Shown here one piece after another: positions 7,364 through 14,762 of a stretch of 35,085 nt of DNA (position 1 is the stretch's first letter; every line of letters begins with the position of its first letter). A program made the translations under genes and the position numbers. Source of the stretch: an uncultured Chloroflexales bacterium (GTDB lineage Bacteria > Chloroflexota > Chloroflexia > Chloroflexales > Chloroflexaceae). The stretch lies in NCBI GenBank assembly GCA_937925925.1, contig CALANA010000172.1, positions 1 through 35,085 of the forward strand, written 5' to 3'. The notes under the pieces were generated by a model that saw nothing but the letters and a program-made list of their open reading frames with translations, was not told the origin of the DNA and ran no database searches.

Positions 7364-9613
7364 ATGATCTCGGAAAAACGACATACGCTGCCCGACGAGC
7401 AACGGTTACCAATCATCTGGCGCTGGTCGCCGCTCAGTAACCAGTGGGCGGTACCGCTGATCGACAACTGGTCGCTGCGCCCACTCGATGAGTTTTGTCA
7501 GGGACACTATCCATATGATCATCCGGAGTGGCAGGCCACACCCATTCCTGGTCACTGGCAGCAGCATCCAGGCCTGGAACACCATACAGGGCGGGTGGTC
7601 TATCGTTGCCACTTTGATCTAGACACACTACGCACCAGCCATCCAGAGTTTGACACCCGCGACACAACGGCGGATACCAGGTTCTGGTTACGCATCAACG
7701 GTGCCTTCTACTGGTCACAGCCCTATTTCAACGGTGTTGATCTCGATCGGCATGAGGGGTATTTCATTCCATATGAACGAGAAGTAACCCACTGTATTGC
7801 TCACGAAAACACCGTTCTGGTTGAGGTTGAATGCCCTGATGAACGCAACAAGTTTAACAAACGCATGATCACGGGTGTTTTCTCACATTGGGATTGTATT
7901 GACCCGCTGGCGAATCCAGGCGGAATCTGGCTACCGCCGGAACTATGTCAGAGTGGGCCAGTACGGCTGCATGCCGTACGGTGCCATAGCGAGTCGTTCA
8001 ACACCCAGTTTGCCCAGTTGCGCTATGCGGCCCGGCTCGATGCACTTCACGCTGGCCCGGTCGTGTTGCGCTGGACGCTGGCTCCGCTTACGTTTCAGGG
8101 GGCCGTACAGGTGATTGAGCAGCGGCGCCTCCTGAAGGCTGGCCCCCAGGAGATTTATGGTCTGCTCAAGTTGCGCGATCCACGCCTCTGGTGGACACAC
8201 GATCTGGGCAATCCCGACCTGTATACTATTACCCTGGAGGTACTGCAGGATGGTATACTCAGTGATGCTGCCAGTTTTAACTTTGGTGTGCGGCACTTCG
8301 AGCTACGAAACTGGATTCCCTATCTCAATGGAGTGCGCTTTCTGGTCAAGGGCAACAATTATGCCCCCAGTGATATGCGGATTGCCTCCACTACTGCTGA
8401 ACGGTGTGAGTACGACTTGCACCTGGTACGTGCAAGCCATATGAATCTGTTACGGGTGCATGCCCATGTCGATCATCCGGCGTTCTATGCTGCGGCTGAT
8501 ACCGCGGGCGTCTTGCTCTGGCAAGATTTTCCATTGCAATGGCTCTATCGGCCAACTATTCTCCCAGAAGCACGGCGGCAAGCACGAGCCATGGTACGTC
8601 TGCTCTATAACCATCCCAGCATTGTCGTCTGGTGTATGCATAATGAGCCGGTCTTTGTAGGCGATACCAGCGATGAAACACTGATGACGCGCCTGCGCAC
8701 CTACCATACCACGCTGGGCTTTAGCTGGAATCGGGATGTGCTAGATACACAACTGAAGCAGGTAGCCGAACACGAAGACCAGCAGCGTCCGGTTATTCGT
8801 TCTTCAGGCGAACTGTATGTGCCGCGATTGCGGGCCGGAACCGATGCGCATACTTATTTTGGCTGGTATCGCGCCTATGGCACATTGCACGATGCAGAAA
8901 CCTTGTTGCAGCGCTTCCCTACCAATTTGCGCTTTATCACCGAGTTTGGTGCCCAGAGCTTTCCTAACCTGGAGAGTTGCCAGAAATTTATGCCCACCGA
9001 CATTAACGCTATTGACTTTGAGTATCTGGCACAACGGCACGGCTTTCAAGCCGAGATTATGAGCAACTGGGTGAACTGGCGCGCGGTTAGTTCGCTGCAA
9101 GAACTGATTGACCTGTCACAAGATTATCAAACCTTTATCAACCGTTTCTACATTGACCGCCTGCGCTACCACAAGTATCGACCCACTGGCGGGATCGTGC
9201 CGTTTCTGTTTTGCGATCCCTATCCGGCCATTCTGTGGAGCATTGTAGACTACTGGCGTATACCAAAACGTGCATACGATGCCATGCGTATGGCTTTTAG
9301 CCCACAATACGTCTTTACGATCTTTTCGCCACGGATCTATCACGTAGCTGAACCGATCACCTTACCGATCTATGCCGTGAATGACGCCCGTTATGCTATT
9401 CCCCAGGCCCAGGTGCTGGCACGCCTGACCGCTCCCGATGGTACAGAGTTGGCAGTGGTGATGCATACGGTGGAACTGGAAGCTGATTGCCTGGCAAAAG
9501 AGGTCGATCGCCTGCGCCTTACGCCCGCACAACCGGGACAGTATATGCTTGAACTGAAATTAACTGGTGTACCACATGAGGTCTGGCAAGCCTATACCAT
9601 TGACGTGACGTGA
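7364..9613 (+). CDS. Glycoside hydrolase family 2 protein (beta-mannosidase/beta-galactosidase-like)
   Basis: A 749-residue retaining glycosidase of the GH2 clan. The N-terminal third is a jelly-roll sugar-binding domain, with an immunoglobulin-like domain in the middle. The TIM-barrel follows from about residue 320 (FLVKGNNYAPSDMR). The acid/base is Glu428 in CMHNEP and the nucleophile is Glu527 in FITEFGAQSF, both in the expected contexts. LLRVHAHVDHPAFYAAAD and GVLLWQDFPLQW are typical of beta-mannosidase-like members. No signal peptide is seen, so it is probably cytoplasmic. A good AGAGGGA site precedes the ATG. Its operon partner is a glycosyltransferase; the natural substrate cannot be told. 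Confidence 0.92.
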   Translation: MISEKRHTLPDEQRLPIIWRWSPLSNQWAVPLIDNWSLRPLDEFCQGHYPYDHPEWQATPIPGHWQQHPGLEHHTGRVVYRCHFDLDTLRTSHPEFDTRDTTADTRFWLRINGAFYWSQPYFNGVDLDRHEGYFIPYEREVTHCIAHENTVLVEVECPDERNKFNKRMITGVFSHWDCIDPLANPGGIWLPPELCQSGPVRLHAVRCHSESFNTQFAQLRYAARLDALHAGPVVLRWTLAPLTFQGAVQVIEQRRLLKAGPQEIYGLLKLRDPRLWWTHDLGNPDLYTITLEVLQDGILSDAASFNFGVRHFELRNWIPYLNGVRFLVKGNNYAPSDMRIASTTAERCEYDLHLVRASHMNLLRVHAHVDHPAFYAAADTAGVLLWQDFPLQWLYRPTILPEARRQARAMVRLLYNHPSIVVWCMHNEPVFVGDTSDETLMTRLRTYHTTLGFSWNRDVLDTQLKQVAEHEDQQRPVIRSSGELYVPRLRAGTDAHTYFGWYRAYGTLHDAETLLQRFPTNLRFITEFGAQSFPNLESCQKFMPTDINAIDFEYLAQRHGFQAEIMSNWVNWRAVSSLQELIDLSQDYQTFINRFYIDRLRYHKYRPTGGIVPFLFCDPYPAILWSIVDYWRIPKRAYDAMRMAFSPQYVFTIFSPRIYHVAEPITLPIYAVNDARYAIPQAQVLARLTAPDGTELAVVMHTVELEADCLAKEVDRLRLTPAQPGQYMLELKLTGVPHEVWQAYTIDVT

Positions 9614-9661
9614 TATGTTACAATGATCGCGCATCGGCACAGTGGAGCTTTGCGTCTGTAT

Positions 9662-9835
9662 CAGGACTTACACGGTTACTCGAAGCTCACAGCTTTTTCG
9701 CCTACAGCAGTGGGGAATAACCGCTTTGTTGCTCCAGATTTTCGACTATGGCGAAAATTTGGAGCAACAAACAAGAAACATACCGCTCTGCCGCAGGCGA
9801 AACCCATGAGGTAATGGACAACTGTGTAAGTCCTG
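9662..9835. repeat. CAGGACTTAC-family element with TIRs and a central hairpin
   Basis: The ends match as inverted repeats over 16 bases with one mismatch (CAGGACTTACACGGTT at 9662-9677 against 9820-9835). Inside, 9725-9744 pairs with 9752-9771 in a 20-bp stem with one mismatch. It shares flanking words such as TTTTTCGCCT and TACCGCTCTGCC with the elements at 13414-13930 and 17942-18168. It fills the gap between the hydrolase and CpXC genes; no coding signal is seen here. Confidence 0.8.
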
Positions 9836-9955
9836 TAAAATGAAGATGTTTTCCGCACTCCGGTTTCGCTGCTAGCCCAGGTATAGAAGATTTTTCAAGC
9901 TATCTTTACTATCAACACCCTGTGTCCTGTCTGTCGATGATATCGAGAGGATGTT

Positions 9956-10978
9956 ATGCCTATCTCCCTACGTGAACATACGGCGCTTGTCTGTCCAAAC
10001 TGTGGCGGCAATTTCGAGGCTGAGGTCTGGGTGCTGCTTGATGCCCAGGAACAACCAGAGCAAGTTGCAGCTTTGCGCCAGCATACCCTCAACTGTGTCA
10101 CCTGTCCCCATTGCGCCTATACTGCACCCGCTGCCGCACCGTTGCTGTTCCACGATAGCACCACTCCCTGCGTCATCTTTGCGCCCACGCCCGGTGTAGC
10201 CGAACATGTCTGGCGCGAGCAGGCGCGTGACTTGCATACCATGCTGGTAGAGCGCCTGCCGGCTGAACAGCAACAACCCTATCTGGGCGATGTGCATATT
10301 GCACAAGACCTTACCGGCGTAGCACATATTTTGACCAAACTGGCCCGCCGCCGTATGCGGAACGCCGCTTCTGCACCGGACAGCAGGTCGTCGCTACCAG
10401 CTTCATCGTCACTAGCAAGCGTCCGCTCTCTCATCGAAGCAGAGCCATCTGTGGATAGTACGGTCGAATTCAGCGCCCAGATAGCCCTATCTGCCGTCCT
10501 CAACGCCAACAGTTCCGCCGAACTACAGGCAGTTATCACCAGACATCCCATCCTGTTGCAACCCACCATCGATCCGTTTATCGCTCGGCTTGCCGACGTG
10601 GCAGTTGAACAGCGCGACTATGATCTGGCGGAAGGACTGGTGCAGGCACGGCGTTTCCTGGCCGATCTACACCGCAACAAAGATGTCGCTATGATCACCA
10701 GGGCCACAGCACTTCCGCGAGCAGACACTACAACAGTGACGGCTGACCCGACATCACCGCCCCTGCCCACCGATGCATACCAGGCCTTCCTAATGGCCGA
10801 TTCAGCGGCAGCACTCAGACAGGCCATCCACACCTATCCGATCTTGCTGGAACCGTGGATCGACAGCATGCTGATCAGCGCCATTGATCAGGCACTGGAT
10901 GCTGGTAACGACCGCCTGGCACACGATCTTGAGCAACGGCGCGAACTGCTGGCAGAACTCGTTCAGCAGGAGCGCTAG
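9956..10978 (+). CDS. CpXC domain protein with duplicated C-terminal repeat
   Basis: A 340-residue protein. The N-terminal ~130 residues carry two CPxC knuckles (Cys13/Cys16 in CPNC and Cys50/Cys53 in CPHC), the hallmark of the CpXC domain, which probably binds zinc. After a Ser/Ala-rich linker there are two related helical repeats. The first covers about 172-235 (AELQAVITRHPILLQPTIDP) and the second about 275-337 (AALRQAIHTYPILLEPWIDS). Both end in an Arg-Arg-x-Leu-Leu-like helix. The function is unknown; a scaffold or protein-binding role is a guess. GAGAGG precedes the ATG. The stop codon TAG lies inside the CTAGTAC end of the following repeat element. Confidence 0.88.
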   Translation: MPISLREHTALVCPNCGGNFEAEVWVLLDAQEQPEQVAALRQHTLNCVTCPHCAYTAPAAAPLLFHDSTTPCVIFAPTPGVAEHVWREQARDLHTMLVERLPAEQQQPYLGDVHIAQDLTGVAHILTKLARRRMRNAASAPDSRSSLPASSSLASVRSLIEAEPSVDSTVEFSAQIALSAVLNANSSAELQAVITRHPILLQPTIDPFIARLADVAVEQRDYDLAEGLVQARRFLADLHRNKDVAMITRATALPRADTTTVTADPTSPPLPTDAYQAFLMADSAAALRQAIHTYPILLEPWIDSMLISAIDQALDAGNDRLAHDLEQRRELLAELVQQER

Positions 10979-11167
10979 TACACGATGACGGAAGTAGCTC
11001 CATGGTTTTGTCATGCTGAGCGCAGCGCAGCATCTTGGCGCAGCGAGGAATCGCGCCTTCTTATGGGATCAAGATCCTTCGCTCCGCTCAGGATGCCATT
11101 CACTCCGGCTACGCCTCCGCGCAGGATGACAGACAACTACGGAGGTATGGAGACACGCTTGTACTAG
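10975..11167 (+). repeat. CTAG-ended repeat element, complete copy
   Basis: The element begins CTAGTAC (10975-10981) and ends GTACTAG (11161-11167), a 7-bp inverted repeat. After the left end comes ACGATGACGGAAGTAGCTCC, also found in inverse form at the right end of the copy at 20461-20885. Inside are units of GCTCAGGATG type like those at 1-219. CTAG is a known target of IS5-type transposases, so a non-autonomous element is likely, but no transposase is present. It occupies most of the gap between the CpXC and gcvT genes. Confidence 0.8.
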
Positions 11168-11183
11168 ATGAATGGAGGAATAT

Positions 11184-12296
11184 ATGCTTCACCGGACACC
11201 ACTTTACGCGCAGCATGTGGCCCTGGACGCACGCATGGTTGAGTTTGGTGGGTGGGAAATGCCAGTACAATACACTGGTGTTCTCGCTGAACACGCCGCA
11301 GTGCGCAACGCGGCTGGTCTGTTTGATATCAGCCATATGGGTCGTTTTCTGGTCAGCGGGCTAGATGCGGAGTCGTTCTTGCAATATGTGGCGACCTGCG
11401 ATGTGACCCAGATTGGAATTGGGCAATCGAATTATGGCCTGCTCTGCCATCCCCACGGTGGAATTGTGGACGATATTTTTATTTATCATCTGCCCGATGA
11501 ATACATGGTTGTCGTCAATGCCGCTAATCGCCAGAAGGATTGGGACTGGCTAGAACAGCACGCGAATGGCTTTGATGTGGTGATTGATGACCACTCCGAG
11601 CGATGGGCAATGCTGGCGCTTCAAGGCCCGGCGGCAGAAACTATGCTCGATCAGGCTGAAGACGTGCAGGCGGCTGACCTGTCCTATTTTCCATTCCACG
11701 CGATTGCACTCTGTCGACTCTTTGGCGTTGATGGCCTGATCGCCCGCACGGGCTATACGGGCGAGGATGGGTTTGAACTGTTCTTCAATGCCGATCATGC
11801 TGCGCATGTCTGGGAGGAACTCTTGCGCGTAGGTGCGCCAGGTGGCATCAAACCCTGTGGCCTGGGTGCCCGCGACAGTTTGCGCTTCGAGCCGTGCCTG
11901 GCACTCTACGGCCACGAAATTGGTGACGATATTAACCCCTATGAGGCCCGTCTGGGCTGGGTGGTCAAGCTCGATAAAGGTGACTTCGTCGGGCGTGAAG
12001 CGTTGCAGCAGGTGAAAGCCGCCGGCCCAACCCGCCGACTCGTGGGCTTCGAGCTGATCGGACGCGGTATTGCACGTGGCGACTATCCCATTCACAGTAT
12101 TGCTGGCGAACCGGTCGGGTATGTGACCACTGGTATGTTTGCGCCAACGCTGGGTGTACCGCTGGGCCTGGGCTATGTGCCAATCGCGTTGAGCAAGCCG
12201 GGCAGCGAGTTTGATGTGATTATTCGCAACAAACCAGTACGAGCGCGGGTCGTCAAAATCCCCTTCTACCAGCCGCGCTACAAGAAGGGAACGTGA
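11184..12296 (+). CDS. gcvT: Aminomethyltransferase, glycine cleavage T protein
   Basis: A 370-residue tetrahydrofolate-dependent aminomethyltransferase that releases ammonia and methylene-THF from the aminomethyl-lipoyl H protein. Signature segments are VEFGGWEMPVQY near the N-terminus, AGLFDISHMGRF, IARTGYTGEDGFELF in the middle and LGARDSLRFEPCLALYGHEI. The C-terminal barrel has GYVTTGMFAPTLG and ALSKPG. Length and motifs match GcvT rather than the YgfZ or sarcosine oxidase branches. ATG 11184 was chosen because GGAGG lies seven bases ahead; the in-frame ATG at 11172 overlaps that site. H, P and L proteins are not in this window. Confidence 0.93.
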   Translation: MLHRTPLYAQHVALDARMVEFGGWEMPVQYTGVLAEHAAVRNAAGLFDISHMGRFLVSGLDAESFLQYVATCDVTQIGIGQSNYGLLCHPHGGIVDDIFIYHLPDEYMVVVNAANRQKDWDWLEQHANGFDVVIDDHSERWAMLALQGPAAETMLDQAEDVQAADLSYFPFHAIALCRLFGVDGLIARTGYTGEDGFELFFNADHAAHVWEELLRVGAPGGIKPCGLGARDSLRFEPCLALYGHEIGDDINPYEARLGWVVKLDKGDFVGREALQQVKAAGPTRRLVGFELIGRGIARGDYPIHSIAGEPVGYVTTGMFAPTLGVPLGLGYVPIALSKPGSEFDVIIRNKPVRARVVKIPFYQPRYKKGT

Positions 12297-12306
12297 GGCG
12301 TCTTTA

Positions 12307-12339
12307 GGTGACAGGTGACAGGTGATAGGTGATAGGTGA
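12307..12339 (+). repeat. Short tandem heptamers
   Basis: GGTGACA occurs twice and GGTGATA twice in direct succession, followed by GGTGA. The inverse word TACCTGTCAT appears about 50 bases later. This looks like a slippage-type microrepeat right after gcvT. No regulatory meaning is evident. Confidence 0.7.
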
Positions 12340-12387
12340 GCAGACTGGTTGGCTCTGATCCCTGTACTCTATACTCTGTTACCTGTC

Positions 12388-12634
12388 ATACCGTTTCGAC
12401 GTGAACAGTCCGCATGTTCGTGCCATTCGTCCTCCAACGAGACTGCGTCGCGGCGGGGATGCGGGTCGCAGGCTCCCACACATGTTCCTGTCTGGTGCGG
12501 TGCGGCGAAGCCGCGCCGCACCAGACAGAGGAAACTCTCGCTCCTGGAACGAGATTCTCAGGGGCAGTCTCGTTGTCATATGCGCAAGCGGAAGACTGAC
12601 CACCAGATGCGGAAGGTCGAAGTCACATTGGTAT
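12388..12634. repeat. ATACC-ended repeat element, copy A
   Basis: The element runs from ATACCGTTTCGAC to CGAAGTCACATTGGTAT. Its right end is the inverse of the left ends at 13414 and 25253 (ACCAATGTGAC.TCGACCTTCCGCATC type). The inner part shares CCATTCGTCCTCCAACGAGA with the element ending at 13930. It carries a hairpin-like segment around GCGGCGAAGCCGCGCC. No coding signal is present between gcvT and the chromate transporter end at 12707. Confidence 0.75.
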
Positions 12635-12706
12635 CACCTATCCAGTGTAAGGCATCTTTGCGTTCAAAAAGAAACCAGGGAAGACTCGAAGTGCGTGTGC
12701 CACGCG

Positions 12707-13213
12707 CTAATATAACACCATGCCCACCAGCGCTGCCAGAACCAACAACACGATCAGCGGCACGCGCCTGGTCAATCCCAGTCCAAGGCTGACCAGTACA
12801 ATCAGCAGGCTGATGCGATCAACGCCAGTGCTACGGAGCAGATTGACCATCACAACTGGGAAAATACTCACAACGGCCAGACTCAAGCCCCACACAAAGC
12901 CGCGCACCAGTGGATGATCGCCAACCCGACGATGGAATTGCTCCACCAGCAATGCCAGCAAAGGCGGTACACAGATCGCCAGCAGCGCCAGCCCGGAGCC
13001 GCGTAGCCCACCCATCAGATAGCCCAGGCTGATCACCCATAACCCGCTTGGCCCCGGACTGATCTGACCTACCGCCAGTGCTTCGGCAAACTGCTTGTCG
13101 GTAGCCCACCCGCGTGCCAGCAGGTCATCGTGCAGAATAGGCACATTGCCCAGGCCTGAGGTTGAGAAAAATGAAGCTTTCAGCAAAATCCAGAAATAGG
13201 TCAGTGCATCCAT
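12707..13213 (-). CDS. Half-size chromate transporter (CHR family)
   Basis: A 168-residue membrane protein forming one half of a short-chain CHR transporter pair. Visible family motifs are FFSTSGLGNVPILHDDLL near the N-terminus (the FGGG region of the family is here STSGLGN) and the conserved QISPGPSGLWVISLGYL. About five or six hydrophobic segments follow. The ATG at 13213 has GGAG seven bases upstream. Its partner half lies upstream at 14109-14720, separated by nested repeat elements. Short CHR genes normally sit side by side and act as a heterodimer. The ion may be chromate or another anion. Confidence 0.85.
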   Translation of the reverse strand: MDALTYFWILLKASFFSTSGLGNVPILHDDLLARGWATDKQFAEALAVGQISPGPSGLWVISLGYLMGGLRGSGLALLAICVPPLLALLVEQFHRRVGDHPLVRGFVWGLSLAVVSIFPVVMVNLLRSTGVDRISLLIVLVSLGLGLTRRVPLIVLLVLAALVGMVLY

Positions 13214-13290
13214 ACAATACTCCGCTGGCAACCAGCTTGCGCCATACTCGTCTTGAAACAGATCAAGCGGTTGGAACGCTTACCGCGTAA

Positions 13291-13407
13291 GTAACCGTTC
13301 AGGGAAACGTTCGCCAGCGGAGGTTGCGGAGGCCGCAGGCCCCCGCGCAACCCCGGGAACCTCCTGGGGGGCACTGCCCCGCCAAACCAACCCACCTGAA
13401 CGGTTAC
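13291..13407. mobile_element. MITE with 13-bp TIR and 9-bp target duplication (copy 1)
   Basis: The terminal inverted repeat is GTAACCGTTCAGG at the left and its exact inverse at the right. The flanks are identical 9-mers, ACCGCGTAA at 13282-13290 and again at 13408-13416, a perfect target site duplication. The 117-bp body contains the hairpin-forming GGCCGCAGGCCCCCGC. It carries no gene. It sits on the left border of the element beginning at 13414, so it inserted after that one. Confidence 0.93.
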
Positions 13408-13413
13408 ACCGCG

Positions 13414-13930
13414 TAATACCAATTTGACTTCGCCCTTCCGCATCTTGTGGTTCGTCTTCCCCTGCCGTATGTCCAGATGTATGCGGTGGGTCATCCGCCG
13501 CCGCGGTTCGTCCGCCGCCGGGTGGAAGGTACTCGCTTTTGGTTCCCCCGTTTCGCCGAAGGCGAAACGGGGGAACCAAAAAGAAAAACAGTACCGCTCT
13601 GCCCCATTCGGCTCCGCTCAGGATAAACTCCGGCGAAACCCATGGGGTGATAAACGACCGCAGACTGCATGTGCGTGCCATTCGTCCTCCAACGAGACTG
13701 CGTTGCGGCGAGGGTGCGGGGGCCGCGGGCCCCCGCCCATGTTCCTGTCTGGTGCGGCGCGGCGAAGCCGCGCCCTCCCCCCGCGCAGGGGGGTCGGGGC
13801 AGCGGCAGGGCGTTGCATGCAACGCCCCGCCGCGCCACGCGCAATCTCGTTCCAGAGGCAGGCTCGTTGTCGTATGGGCAAGCGTCAGACTGACCACAGG
13901 ATGCGGAAGGTCGAAAGCACATTGGTATAA
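13414..13930. repeat. Composite ATACC-ended repeat element with a perfect 21-bp hairpin
   Basis: The ends TAATACCAATTTGACTTCG and the inverse of the right end (ATTGGTATAA at 13921-13930) match over about 30 positions with few differences. Inside, 13537-13557 pairs perfectly with 13561-13581 around the loop GAA. The words AAAACAGTACCGCTCTGCC and GGCGAAACCCATG are shared with 9662-9835. The right half resembles copy A at 12388-12634. It appears to be a mosaic of two repeat families. With copy 1 of the MITE it separates the two chromate transporter halves. Confidence 0.8.
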
Positions 13931-14108
13931 GCCGTGGTTCAATACCAGAGAGCTGCCCTCGTGAACGGACGGTCTACGCAGGAGCGACGCCCGCTGGCGC
14001 GGGCTGGCGCGCAGATCGCCCTGGCGGCCGGTGCGCCGCTGTCACGCGACGTATCCACGTCCGGGCACCCGCCACAGCGTACCGCGTGCTGTTTGAAAGC
14101 CATGCGCT

Positions 14109-14720
14109 TTAGCCAGCCCGTGCCACCCAGCGTTCCACTACTGCCCCGACTGCCCCGCTCACACACAGTACGGCAATGACAGGCGGATGCCACACGGCTA
14201 CCACAATGCCGCTCCCGATCAACAGGGCGCAACTCAGCCAGAAACGCAGCCGGCTCGTGCGCCAACCCGCTACCAGCAACGGTCGCCCCATCTGGATCGA
14301 CAGCAGGAAGCCCAGTCCAACCGTGGCCGGAATAACACCGCGAAATGCCGCCTGCACCAGCGCCAGATCTTGAATGCTGGCATACAACGCGGTTAGCAAG
14401 ATCGTAATCAGCACACTGGGGAACAGCAAGCCCAGCAAGGATAGCGTAACGCCAGTCACACCCGCCAGATGCCAGCCGATCAAGATTGTCAGGCCAAGCA
14501 AGTTGATGCCGGGCGCAATCTGGCAGATCGCCCAGTAGCGGGTAAATGCCTCGGCTGAAATCCAGCCATAGCGCTCAACCACGGCGCGGCGAATCAAGAA
14601 GAGTGTCGCCGCACCACCACCAAAAGATTGTGCGCCCAACAGCAACCAGACGCGCAACAACAACCAGCAGGAGGGAGCCGCAGCAGCAGGAGCAGTCGGG
14701 CCAGGAACACTATTTTTCAA
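14109..14720 (-). CDS. Half-size chromate transporter (CHR family), partner subunit
   Basis: A 203-residue membrane protein. The N-terminal family motif is clear: LLRVWLLLGAQSFGGGAATL, then RYWAICQIAPGINLLGLTIL, which corresponds to the Q-x-x-PG-x-N motif of CHR proteins. Five or six hydrophobic segments follow. The start appears to be TTG at 14720 with AGAGA about eight bases upstream; an alternative start would shorten it. The gene begins 42 bases after the bchD stop on the same strand, so it may share the bch transcript. That spacer carries a piece of the CGGTCG-type repeat (14733-14757). Its partner half is at 12707-13213. Confidence 0.85.
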   Translation of the reverse strand: MKNSVPGPTAPAAAAPSCWLLLRVWLLLGAQSFGGGAATLFLIRRAVVERYGWISAEAFTRYWAICQIAPGINLLGLTILIGWHLAGVTGVTLSLLGLLFPSVLITILLTALYASIQDLALVQAAFRGVIPATVGLGFLLSIQMGRPLLVAGWRTSRLRFWLSCALLIGSGIVVAVWHPPVIAVLCVSGAVGAVVERWVARAG

Positions 14721-14762
14721 ATCATTCTCTGATATGACTACACGGTCGCTCGAACAAAGCGT

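Noticed and set aside
13282..13964. Several overlapping frames of 70-220 residues in the gap between the chromate transporter halves
   Set aside because: They are artefacts of GC-rich palindromic repeats. The same peptides recur wherever the elements recur.
14109..14720. Full-length chromate transporter broken by repeat insertion
   Set aside because: Each half has its own start, ribosome site and complete family motifs, as in normal short-chain CHR pairs; there is no fused frame to restore.
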